A stretch of DNA of 64,000 nt from Streptomyces sp. NBC_00440 (lineage in GTDB: Bacteria; Actinomycetota; Actinomycetes; Streptomycetales; Streptomycetaceae). The notes below the pieces were generated by a model. That model saw nothing but the letters and a program-made list of their open reading frames with translations, had not been told where the DNA came from and ran no database searches. Below are positions 17,872 to 25,740 of this stretch, piece after piece. The number at the start of each line of letters is the position of its first letter. Within the stretch, counting starts at the first letter, position 1. The DNA is taken from positions 5,339,501 through 5,403,500 of the forward strand of contig NZ_CP107921.1 in NCBI RefSeq assembly GCF_036014215.1. The letters run 5' to 3'. The translations under genes and the position numbers were made by a program.

Positions 17872-18831
17872 GTGACCCACGTATATACGGGCGGAACCGT
17901 CCACAAGGGGAAGCAGCCCACTCTGTCGCAGCTGCGTGCCTTCGCGGCCGTGGCGGAGCATCTGCACTTCCGGGACGCGGCGGCGGCGATCGGCATGAGC
18001 CAGCCCGCTCTGTCGGGTGCCGTATCGGCGCTGGAGGACGCCCTCGGCGTACAGCTCCTGGAGCGGACCACCCGCAGGGTGCTGCTGTCGCCCGCCGGGG
18101 AGCGGCTCGCGGCGCGGGCCGGGGCGGTCCTCGACGCGGTCGGCGCGCTGATGGACGAGGCCGACGCGGTACGGGCGCCCTTCACCGGGGTGCTGCGGCT
18201 CGGGGTGATCCCCACCGTCGCCCCCTATCTGCTGCCGACCGTGCTGCGGCTCGTCCACCGCGAGTACCCGGATCTCGACCTCCAGGTGCACGAGGAGCAG
18301 ACGTCCTCGCTCCTCGACGGGCTGACCGCGGGGCGGCTCGACCTGCTGCTGCTCGCGGTGCCGCTCGGGATGCCCGGGGTGGTGGAACTGCCGCTGTTCG
18401 ACGAGGAGTTCGTCCTGGTCACCCCGCGCGAGCACTGGCTGGCCGGGCGCACCGACATCCCGCGTGACGCCCTTCGCGAGCTGGATCTGCTGCTGCTCGA
18501 CGAGGGGCACTGCCTGCGGGACCAGACGCTGGACATCTGCCGGGAGGCCGGGCGCGCCGGCGGTGTGCCGGTGACGACCACGGCCGCCGGGCTCTCCACG
18601 CTGGTCCAGCTGGTGGCCGGCGGGCTCGGGGTGACGCTGCTGCCGCGTACGGCGGTACGGGTGGAGACCGGGCGCAACGAGCAGCTGGCCACGGCGTACT
18701 TCGCGGAGCCCGCGCCGATGCGGCGGATCGCACTGGCGATGCGGGCCGGGGCGGCGCGCCAGGGGGAGTTCACCGCGTTCGCCGCGGCGCTGCGGGAAGG
18801 GGTCCGGCCGCTGCCGGTCTGGCTGGCCTGA
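17872..18831 (+). CDS. oxyR: Hydrogen-peroxide-sensing LysR-type regulator OxyR
   Basis: 319 residues. The N-terminal LysR winged helix (LSQLRAFAAVAEHLHFRDAAAAIGMSQPALS) is at about residues 11-41. The redox pair is C214 and C223 in LDEGHCLRDQTLDIC, with the same nine-residue spacing as E. coli C199 and C208. Peroxide oxidises the pair and turns the protein into an activator of ahpCD and usually catalase. The GTG at 17872 follows GGAGG. A catalase gene lies 9.4 kb away on the other strand. Confidence 0.96.
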   Translation: MTHVYTGGTVHKGKQPTLSQLRAFAAVAEHLHFRDAAAAIGMSQPALSGAVSALEDALGVQLLERTTRRVLLSPAGERLAARAGAVLDAVGALMDEADAVRAPFTGVLRLGVIPTVAPYLLPTVLRLVHREYPDLDLQVHEEQTSSLLDGLTAGRLDLLLLAVPLGMPGVVELPLFDEEFVLVTPREHWLAGRTDIPRDALRELDLLLLDEGHCLRDQTLDICREAGRAGGVPVTTTAAGLSTLVQLVAGGLGVTLLPRTAVRVETGRNEQLATAYFAEPAPMRRIALAMRAGAARQGEFTAFAAALREGVRPLPVWLA

Positions 18832-18854
18832 CGGTGCGGGCCCGCACCGTCAGG
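18827..18854. terminator. Perfect palindrome terminator overlapping the oxyR stop
   Basis: CCTGACGGTGCGGG and CCCGCACCGTCAGG are directly adjacent perfect arms (28-bp palindrome). The oxyR TGA lies inside the left arm. It serves the convergent oxyR and permease genes. Confidence 0.8.
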
Positions 18855-18865
18855 AGCCCTCCCCG

Positions 18866-21169
18866 CTACTCCGTGCGCAGTCCCTCCGGCCGCATCAGCC
18901 GCCACAGCGGCGGCAGGCTCAGCAGTGTGACGAGGACGACCACGCCGCCGCCGATACCGGCCATCGCCGCGACCGCGGTCCAGTCGACCGAGACCGAGTG
19001 GCCGACCATGTCGAGCAGGACCGAGCCGAGCCCAAGGCCCACCACGGTGGCGAGCAGCAGGCCCAGGGCGACCGGGACGGCCGTCTGCCACAGCACCGAC
19101 CAGCTCATCGTGGAGCGGCGGGTGCCGAAGGCCGTCAGGGCGGCCAGCAGCTTCCGGCGGTCGCGCAGCTGCTCCAGGACCGAGACGAGCAGGCTCGCGC
19201 CGATCAGCAGCAGCACCGCGGCGGCGCCGATGTACAGGCCCTTGCGGACGCTCGCGAAGCGGTTGTCCTCGCGTGTCTCGTGCAGGGCGTCGACCGAGGT
19301 CAGCGGAGTGACCTTCGCCGCACTGTTACGGACCAGGTCGACGGCGTCCGGCTCCGAAGGGTCGAGCGAGATGTAGTCCGTGTTGACCAGGGCGAGGTGC
19401 CGCAGCGCGGGGAGGGCCCCCGGTGTGAGCAGGATGCCCCCCGAGGCGGGGCCGCCGGCCGGGTCGGCCAGGACCTGCACCGTGTGGGTCCTGGCCGGGA
19501 CGGTCCAGGTGAGGGTGCGGTCCTGCCGGTCACCGAAGGGCGCTTTGATGAACAGCCGTTTGCCGGGCGCGGCGATCTTCGTGAGGTTCTCGTCCCACCC
19601 ACCGGTGGCGATGAACGCGTCGCCGTTCTCGCAGGACGGGAGCGCGGCCAGGACCCGGAGCGACGCGCAGTCGCCGGTGTACATGTCGCTGGTCTCCTCA
19701 GCGTTCTTCGTCCCCCCGGCGGTGGCCCGGCCGAACGTGAGCACCTTCCGCACACCGTGCGTGGAGCGCAGCGCTTCGACCATCCGGGTCTTCGTGAGGT
19801 CGCTCTGGACGATCATCTGGGCACGTGAGGTGTCGGCCCCGGTCTCCTTGCTGTAGTCGCCGTCGATCCCCGCGAACAGCATCTGGAGCGCGATGGCGCC
19901 GGCGACCGCGACGGCGATGCCGTTGACGAGCCGGGCGGCGGTGCCGCTTGTCATCTGGAGCCTGCGGACGGCCAGTTGCCAGGCGGTGCTGCCGCCGCCC
20001 AGACGGTTCACCACGGCTTCGATCAGCCAGGGCAGCAGCGCCGTCACGCCGACCAGCAGCAGCACGCTGCCGCCGATCACCAGCGTGCTGTTGAAGTGGC
20101 CCGAGTCGCGGCCCTTGCCCAGCATCGGCACCAGCAGGGCGAGTCCGGCGACCGGCGGGAGCACCCGCCACCAGATCCGGCGGCGGCGCGGGACCGAGGT
20201 GCGGACGACACCGAGCGGCTCGATGACGACACCGCGCATGGCGAGCAGGGTGACCGCGATGGCCGCCGCGGGCACCGCGAGTGCGACCAGGACGGCCAGC
20301 ACCGCACTCGGGTCCAGGTCAGCGGGGAAGAGGTTGATCCCCGCCACGTCGATGTCGCCGACGAACGCCCGGCCGATCAGGAAGAAACCCGCGCCGAAGA
20401 GCACCCCGAGCAGCGAGCCCGCCAGCGCCTCGCCGGCCGCGATACGGCGGGTCATCCGGGAATCCGTACCGACCAGCCGCAGTGCGGCCAGCCTGCGGTC
20501 CCTGCTGTCGCTGCCGAAGCGCACGGCCGCCGCGATGAAGACACCCACCGGCATCAGCAGCACCACGAAGATGATGACGACGAGCAGTCTCAGGACCGGG
20601 TCCATGGCCTCGCGGGGCGGCAGATGCGCGAAGGAGGTGATGCGCCGCACCATGCCGGTCTCGTCCAGGGCGAGGTGCTTGTCGCCCGCGTAGTAGGCCA
20701 GTTCGTTCGGGCCGGTCAGACCGGCGTCGGTGATGGTGCCGGTGATCCGGTACGGGAGGCGCTCACGCAGCAGTGCGCCCTTGTCCGACCCCAGCAGCCT
20801 GCGCAGCGCCGGCGACGCCAGCATCTCGCCGTCGCCGGGCAGTGCGGACGTGCCGGGCGGTATCGGCGCTCTCGGGCCCTCGCCGCGGACCAGCCGGCCG
20901 CGGACATCGGTGCCCTTGTACACGGTGTCCACGACGCCCAGCAGCATCGTGTTGTCGCCCGGCTTGTCGATCATCGTCGCGCCGAAGTCGTTGCGGTTGT
21001 CCTCCCGCGCGTCGCGGGCGGCGAGCGCGCTCGGTATCGCGGTGGTGAACAGCAGCAGCGCCACCCCGAGGCCGACGCCGACCGCGGTCAGCAGTGTGCG
21101 GGTCCAGCCCTCGCGGCCCCCGCCGACAGCGAACTTCATGCCCATCGTGAGGTCTTGGGTCCAGCTCAT
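18866..21169 (-). CDS. FtsX-like ABC transporter permease (module 1)
   Basis: 767 residues with two FtsX/MacB-type permease repeats. An N-terminal membrane segment (about 27-48) precedes an extracellular domain. Three-segment blocks follow at about 205-310, then a second set near 340-430 and a C-terminal block near 635-755 ending LLSLPPLWRLMRPEGLRTE. Such permeases pair with a MacB-like ATPase and act mechanically on lipids, antibiotics or cell-wall enzymes rather than as importers. Its start overlaps the ATPase stop (ATGA). It is a diverged copy of the permease at 22439-24772; ATG and C-terminal motifs are almost identical. Confidence 0.88.
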   Translation of the reverse strand: MSWTQDLTMGMKFAVGGGREGWTRTLLTAVGVGLGVALLLFTTAIPSALAARDAREDNRNDFGATMIDKPGDNTMLLGVVDTVYKGTDVRGRLVRGEGPRAPIPPGTSALPGDGEMLASPALRRLLGSDKGALLRERLPYRITGTITDAGLTGPNELAYYAGDKHLALDETGMVRRITSFAHLPPREAMDPVLRLLVVIIFVVLLMPVGVFIAAAVRFGSDSRDRRLAALRLVGTDSRMTRRIAAGEALAGSLLGVLFGAGFFLIGRAFVGDIDVAGINLFPADLDPSAVLAVLVALAVPAAAIAVTLLAMRGVVIEPLGVVRTSVPRRRRIWWRVLPPVAGLALLVPMLGKGRDSGHFNSTLVIGGSVLLLVGVTALLPWLIEAVVNRLGGGSTAWQLAVRRLQMTSGTAARLVNGIAVAVAGAIALQMLFAGIDGDYSKETGADTSRAQMIVQSDLTKTRMVEALRSTHGVRKVLTFGRATAGGTKNAEETSDMYTGDCASLRVLAALPSCENGDAFIATGGWDENLTKIAAPGKRLFIKAPFGDRQDRTLTWTVPARTHTVQVLADPAGGPASGGILLTPGALPALRHLALVNTDYISLDPSEPDAVDLVRNSAAKVTPLTSVDALHETREDNRFASVRKGLYIGAAAVLLLIGASLLVSVLEQLRDRRKLLAALTAFGTRRSTMSWSVLWQTAVPVALGLLLATVVGLGLGSVLLDMVGHSVSVDWTAVAAMAGIGGGVVVLVTLLSLPPLWRLMRPEGLRTE

Positions 21170-21852
21170 ACCAGGTGCTCCAGATCGCGGGACTTGCCGT
21201 CGCGTACGACGACTTCACGGTCCGAGTAGGCGGCGACGCGCGCCTCGTGGGTGACGAGGACGACAGCGGCGTTGGTCGAGCGGGCGGCCTGGGTCAGGAG
21301 TTCCATGACGCGCTCGCCGTTGAGGGAGTCGAGTGCGCCGGTCGGCTCGTCGGCGAAGAGCACCCGCGGGCCGGTCACCAGCGACCGTGCCACGGCCACC
21401 CGCTGGCCCTGTCCGCCGGAGACCTCGCCGGGGCGCTTGTGCCCCAGCTCGGCGACCTCCAGGCGCTCCATCCACTCCAGCGCCCTGCGCTCCGCCTCCT
21501 TGCGCTTGGTCCCGTTGAGCCGCAGCGGCAGCGCGACGTTCTCCGTGCAGGTCAGCTCGGGTACGAGCTGACCGAACTGGAAGACGAAGCCGAAGTCCGT
21601 ACGGCGCAGAGCGCTCCGCTCGGCTTCCGGCAGCGCGGACAGCTCCTGCCCCTGGTACGTGATGGAGCCCGAGTCGGGGCGGACGATACCGGCGAGGCAG
21701 TGCAGCAGCGTCGACTTGCCGGAGCCCGAAGGCCCCATGATCGCGACCACTTCGCCCGCGTGGACGGAGAACGCGGCGCCGTCGAGCGCGGTGGTCGGGC
21801 CGTACGCCTTGTGCAGGTCGTCGGCGTACAGCAGTGAACCGGCGGGGGTCAC
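21166..21852 (-). CDS. ABC transporter ATP-binding protein (MacB/LolD type, module 1)
   Basis: 228 residues. Walker A GPSGSGKST at 40-48, Q-loop in FGFVFQFGQLVPELT, signature SGGQGQR, Walker B VLFADEPTGALDS and the switch histidine in VLVTHEARVAAY are all intact. The GTG at 21852 is preceded by AAGGAGG and overlaps the PadR stop by 4 nt (GTGA), so translation is coupled to the regulator. Long stretches are nearly identical at DNA level to the second ATPase gene (24769-25461), showing duplication or gene conversion. Confidence 0.93.
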   Translation of the reverse strand: MTPAGSLLYADDLHKAYGPTTALDGAAFSVHAGEVVAIMGPSGSGKSTLLHCLAGIVRPDSGSITYQGQELSALPEAERSALRRTDFGFVFQFGQLVPELTCTENVALPLRLNGTKRKEAERRALEWMERLEVAELGHKRPGEVSGGQGQRVAVARSLVTGPRVLFADEPTGALDSLNGERVMELLTQAARSTNAAVVLVTHEARVAAYSDREVVVRDGKSRDLEHLV

Positions 21853-22373
21853 GGGCTTACCTCCTTGGCGAGCTGGCCGAGGCGCGCCGCGGTCAGTTCG
21901 AGCCAGCGCAGATCGGCTTCGAGGTGGAACAGGGCGTGGTCGCAGATCAGTTGGTCCGATAGGTCCCCGCGGCGCTTGCGGTCCGTGAGGACGCGCATCA
22001 GCCGCAGATGCTCCGCGCGCTGGGTGTCCAGCAGATCGGCCGCGGGGCGGCCGGTGAGCAGCGCGAGGACGACCTTGGTGTAGAGCGTCGACTGGAGGTA
22101 GGGCTCGGGCTTCTCGGGTGTGGCGAGCCACTGGTCGACATCGCTGATGCCGGCGTCGGTGATCGCGTACCGCTTGCGCTCGGGACCGCCCCCGGCCTCC
22201 ATCGCGTCGACCTCGACGAGACCGTTCTTCAGGAGCCGGGACATGGTCGAGTAGACCTGCCCGTAGTGCAGCGGCCGGTCGTGGCCGAACTTCTCGTCGA
22301 AGGCGCGCTTGAGGTCGTAACCGTGGCGCGGCCCCGACTCCAGGATGCCGAGCAGGGTGTGACCGATGGACAT
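21849..22373 (-). CDS. PadR-family transcriptional regulator
   Basis: 174 residues. The N-terminal PadR winged helix (HTLLGILESGPRHGYDLKRAFDE... LHYGQVYSTMSRLLKNGLVE) occupies about residues 4-75. A helical C-terminal dimerisation region (about 95-170) follows, the longer PadR/Vir_act_alpha_C architecture. The ATG at 22373 follows GAAAGG. PadR regulators usually repress an adjacent transporter operon until a toxic compound binds. This one sits inside the operon, between the two transporter modules, and its probable operator is upstream of the first gene (25469-25503). Confidence 0.9.
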   Translation of the reverse strand: MSIGHTLLGILESGPRHGYDLKRAFDEKFGHDRPLHYGQVYSTMSRLLKNGLVEVDAMEAGGGPERKRYAITDAGISDVDQWLATPEKPEPYLQSTLYTKVVLALLTGRPAADLLDTQRAEHLRLMRVLTDRKRRGDLSDQLICDHALFHLEADLRWLELTAARLGQLAKEVSP

Positions 22374-22438
22374 GAGGAGGACCTTTCTTCGCCGGACGGT
22401 CGTGTGGGGCCGGCCGGCCTTGTTCGGGCCGGACGGTG

Positions 22439-24772
22439 TTACTCGGTACGGAGGCCGTCGGGGCGCATCATGCGCCACAGCGGAGGAAGGCTGAGCAGGG
22501 TGACGAGCAGGATCAGCGCGCCCCCGGCACCGGCCAGCGGGACGAAACCCCACCAGTCCGTCACGGACTTGCCGACCAGCCACAGCAGCGCGGTGCCGAG
22601 CCCGAGACCGCCGGCGACGGCGAGCGCCAGGCCGAGGACCACGGGGACCGCGGTCTGCCAGAGCACCGACCAGCCCAGGGTGGGCCGGCGGGTGCCGAAG
22701 GCCACCAGGACCGACAGCAGCTTCCGGCGCTCGCGCAGCTGCTCCAGCTGCGACACGAGCATGGAGGCGGCGATCAGCGCCATGGTCGCGACGGCGCCCG
22801 CGAGCAGCCCGTTCTCGATGCTCGCGTACTGCTTGTCGCGGTCGACCAGGGTGAGGTCCCACACGCGCATGGCCGGGTCGATGCGGGCGGCGGTGTTCCG
22901 TACGTACTCGGCGGCGTCCGGCACTGACTGGTCGACCTTGACCAGGGCGCGGGTCTGCGCCTGCGGGAGCCGGTCCGCGCTGATCGCGGACGGTGTGACG
23001 AGGATGCCGTTGCGCTTCTCGCCCATCGGGTCGGGGCGGGCCATGACCGTGGGCGAGTCCTTCGGGAGCGTCCACAGCACGGGCTTGGCGTCCCGGCCGA
23101 CGTTGAGCTTGCCGCCCGGCCGTACGGTCTTGTCCACCCAGGCGTTCATCCCCTTCTGCCCCTCGACGTGGGCGACGAAGGTGTCGCCGTCCTCGCAGGA
23201 CGGGAGGTGGGCCAGCTCGCGCAGGGTCGGGCAGTCACCCATGGTGATCATGGTGGTGGGCCAGGGGCCCATCGCGTTCGGATCGGGGTCGCCGCCGGGC
23301 TTGTCGGCGTAGGACTCGATGGTGCCGATGACCGCCTCGACGCCCTTGGTGCCCTGGAACGCGTGGATCATCTGCCGGGCCCGTGCGGCGCTGGGGTAGT
23401 CCGCGTCGATGTGCATCTGGGCGCGGCTCGGGTCCTGGTTCGTGTTCTTGTCGAAGTCGTCGTGCAGCCCGACGAAGTACATCTGGAGCGCGACCGCCCC
23501 GGCGACGGCGACCGTGATGCCGCTGACCGCGCGGGCAGCCGATCCGCTGCTCAGCTGGAGTCTGCGGGTGGCCAGCTGGAACGGGACGGGGCCGCCCCTC
23601 AGCCGGGCGACGACCGCCTCGACGACCCACGGCAGCAGCGTGGTCAGCCCGGCCAGCACCAGGATCGCGCCGATCGCGATGGGGTACGGATTGACGGAGA
23701 CGGCCGTGCCGGTGATCCGGCCCGTGTGCAGCAGCAGGCCGAGGCCGGCGACCGGCATCACCAGACGCCACCAGAGGCGGCGGGGGCGGGTGGCGCCCTG
23801 CCGGGCGACACCGAGCGGTTCGACGGTGACCGACCGCATCGCGAACAGGGTGACCAGCACCGCCGAGAACGGCACGGCCAGCGAGATCAGCGCCGCCAGC
23901 GCGGGAACCGGGGCCAGGTCGGACGGGAACGCGGACATCTTCCAGAGCCGGATTCCGCCGGTGAACTGCCGGCCGGCCAGGAAGACCGCCCAGCCGAGCA
24001 GCACCCCCAGGACGGATCCCGCGAACGCCTCGCCCGCCGCGATCCGCCGGGTCATCCGGATGTCCGCGCCGACCAGCCGCAGCGAGGCGAGCCGCCGGTC
24101 GCGGCGGTCGCCGCCGAAGCGGACCGCGGTGGCGATGAAGATGGCCACCGGGGTGAGCAGGACGACACAGCCCAGGATGGTGAGCACCACGAGCGCGGAG
24201 GAGAGCGGCGGGCTCAGCGGACCGCCGCCGAAGTGCGCGATCCGGTGGGCACCGGTCGCCACAGTGAGGGTGGAGCTGCCCGCGTAGTAGTACAGCTCGC
24301 CCGGATCGCTCAGCCCGGACTGGCCGATGGTGCCGGTGATCCGGTACGGAAGGCGCTCGCGCAGCAGCTTGCCGCCGGCCGAGCCCAGCAGGTCCTTCAG
24401 GGCGGGCGAGACCACCATGGTGCCGGGGGCGGGGATCGCGCCGATGCCGGGCGGGACGACCGGGTGGCCGCCGTCGGGGCGGAGCAGATAGCCGTTCAGG
24501 CTGTTGCCGTGGTACTCGCTCCCGGCCTGCCCGTACAGCAGGGTCGTGTCGCTGCGCGGGACCGGATTCCCCGCTGCGGAGAAGGTGCGGGCGGCTCCGC
24601 GCGCCGACTGGGTGCTCACCGCGTTGGGCAGTGCGGACGCGGCGAGCAGCAGCGCCACCCCGAGCGCGACACCGACGGCGGTGAGCGTGGTGCGCACCCA
24701 GCTCTCCCGGCCGCCGGTCACCGCGAACCGGACCCCCATGGCGAGGTCGTCGATGCGGCTCGCGCGGCTCAT
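22439..24772 (-). CDS. FtsX-like ABC transporter permease (module 2)
   Basis: 777 residues, same architecture as the 767-residue permease downstream: one N-terminal membrane segment (about 28-48), extracellular domain, three-segment FtsX block, a second internal block, and a C-terminal block ending LLSLPPLWRMMRPDGLRTE. The shared GLRTE ending, LPYRITGTI and MTRRIAAGEAF motifs show common descent. Its ATG overlaps the ATPase stop. It pairs with the ATPase at 24769-25461. The transported or remodelled substrate is unknown; lipid or antimicrobial-peptide export is typical of the family. Confidence 0.88.
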   Translation of the reverse strand: MSRASRIDDLAMGVRFAVTGGRESWVRTTLTAVGVALGVALLLAASALPNAVSTQSARGAARTFSAAGNPVPRSDTTLLYGQAGSEYHGNSLNGYLLRPDGGHPVVPPGIGAIPAPGTMVVSPALKDLLGSAGGKLLRERLPYRITGTIGQSGLSDPGELYYYAGSSTLTVATGAHRIAHFGGGPLSPPLSSALVVLTILGCVVLLTPVAIFIATAVRFGGDRRDRRLASLRLVGADIRMTRRIAAGEAFAGSVLGVLLGWAVFLAGRQFTGGIRLWKMSAFPSDLAPVPALAALISLAVPFSAVLVTLFAMRSVTVEPLGVARQGATRPRRLWWRLVMPVAGLGLLLHTGRITGTAVSVNPYPIAIGAILVLAGLTTLLPWVVEAVVARLRGGPVPFQLATRRLQLSSGSAARAVSGITVAVAGAVALQMYFVGLHDDFDKNTNQDPSRAQMHIDADYPSAARARQMIHAFQGTKGVEAVIGTIESYADKPGGDPDPNAMGPWPTTMITMGDCPTLRELAHLPSCEDGDTFVAHVEGQKGMNAWVDKTVRPGGKLNVGRDAKPVLWTLPKDSPTVMARPDPMGEKRNGILVTPSAISADRLPQAQTRALVKVDQSVPDAAEYVRNTAARIDPAMRVWDLTLVDRDKQYASIENGLLAGAVATMALIAASMLVSQLEQLRERRKLLSVLVAFGTRRPTLGWSVLWQTAVPVVLGLALAVAGGLGLGTALLWLVGKSVTDWWGFVPLAGAGGALILLVTLLSLPPLWRMMRPDGLRTE

Positions 24773-25461
24773 GCGGCGCTCTGCGCGAAGCGGTCGCGGG
24801 ACTTGCCGTCGCGTACGACGACTTCACGGTCCGAGTAGGCGGCGACGCGCGCTTCATGGGTGACGAGGACGACGGCGGCGTCGGTGGAGCGGGCGGCCTG
24901 GGTGAAGAGTTCCATGACGCGCTCGCCGTTGAGGGAGTCGAGCGCGCCGGTCGGCTCGTCGGCGAAGAGCACCCGCGGACCGGTCACCAGCGAGCGGGCG
25001 ATGGCGACGCGCTGGCCCTGCCCACCGGAGACCTCGCCGGGGCGCTTGTGCCCCAGCTCGGCGACCTCCAGGCGCTCCATCCACTCCAGCGCCCTGCGCT
25101 CGGCCTCCTTGCGCCGGACGCCGTTGAGCCGCAGCGGCAGTGCGACGTTCTGCACACAGGACAGTTCGGGTACGAGCTGGCCGAACTGGAAGACGAAGCC
25201 GAAGTCCGTACGGCGCAGAGCGCTGCGGCCCATGTCGTTCATCGCGGTGAGGTCGTGGTCCGCGTACCGGATGGTGCCGGTGTCGGGGCTCACTATTCCG
25301 GCCAGGCAGTGCAGCAGTGTCGACTTGCCGGACCCGGACGGGCCCATCACCGCGACGATCTCGCCGGATGCGATGGCGAAGTCCGCGCCGGCCAGGGCGG
25401 GGGTCGGTCCGTAGACCTTGTGAAGGTCTGTTGCGCTGAGCAACGGAGACTGGGATGGCAT
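24769..25461 (-). CDS. ABC transporter ATP-binding protein (MacB/LolD type, module 2)
   Basis: 230 residues with Walker A GPSGSGKST at 40-48, signature SGGQGQR, Walker B VLFADEPTGALDS and a VTHEARVAAY switch region. It is the first gene of the five-gene operon. The ATG at 25461 lacks a ribosome binding site but follows a TATAGT box by 7 nt, so it is probably translated from a leaderless transcript. The middle of the gene is nearly identical to the module 1 ATPase, whereas its ends differ. Confidence 0.93.
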   Translation of the reverse strand: MPSQSPLLSATDLHKVYGPTPALAGADFAIASGEIVAVMGPSGSGKSTLLHCLAGIVSPDTGTIRYADHDLTAMNDMGRSALRRTDFGFVFQFGQLVPELSCVQNVALPLRLNGVRRKEAERRALEWMERLEVAELGHKRPGEVSGGQGQRVAIARSLVTGPRVLFADEPTGALDSLNGERVMELFTQAARSTDAAVVLVTHEARVAAYSDREVVVRDGKSRDRFAQSAA

Positions 25462-25468
25462 GACCGGG

Positions 25469-25517
25469 ACTATACGCACTACGTATACCCACTGTGTATA
25501 CCCGGGGTGCATAGTGC
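25469..25517 (-). promoter_or_regulatory. Promoter and probable PadR operator of the ABC operon
   Basis: Reading leftwards, the -10 box TATAGT (25469-25474) ends 7 nt before the ATG at 25461. Two adjacent 13-nt direct repeats, ACTACGTATACCC (25478-25490) and ACTGTGTATACCC (25491-25503), cover the spacer and -35 position. They are framed by inverted GCACTA (25476-25481) and TAGTGC (25512-25517). A protein bound here would block RNA polymerase. The PadR in the operon is the obvious candidate. Confidence 0.6.
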
Positions 25518-25740
25518 CGCAGAATCATGACATTCACGGGCAATCAGGGCGACTTGAGAGGGAGATCGTCCGGGAGTGGCAACCTTGTGGGCTTCCTGCT
25601 CGTCGGTTCCCTATGACACAGGTGCTGATTGTCACGTGTGGAAAGGGCCCCTTGGGAGTGGTCCCTGTCCAAAGGTGCTCAGGAAGCGGTGTTAGCTTTC
25701 GACAGCTGGACTGGGTGAGAGAAGGCGGAGTCACAGAGCG

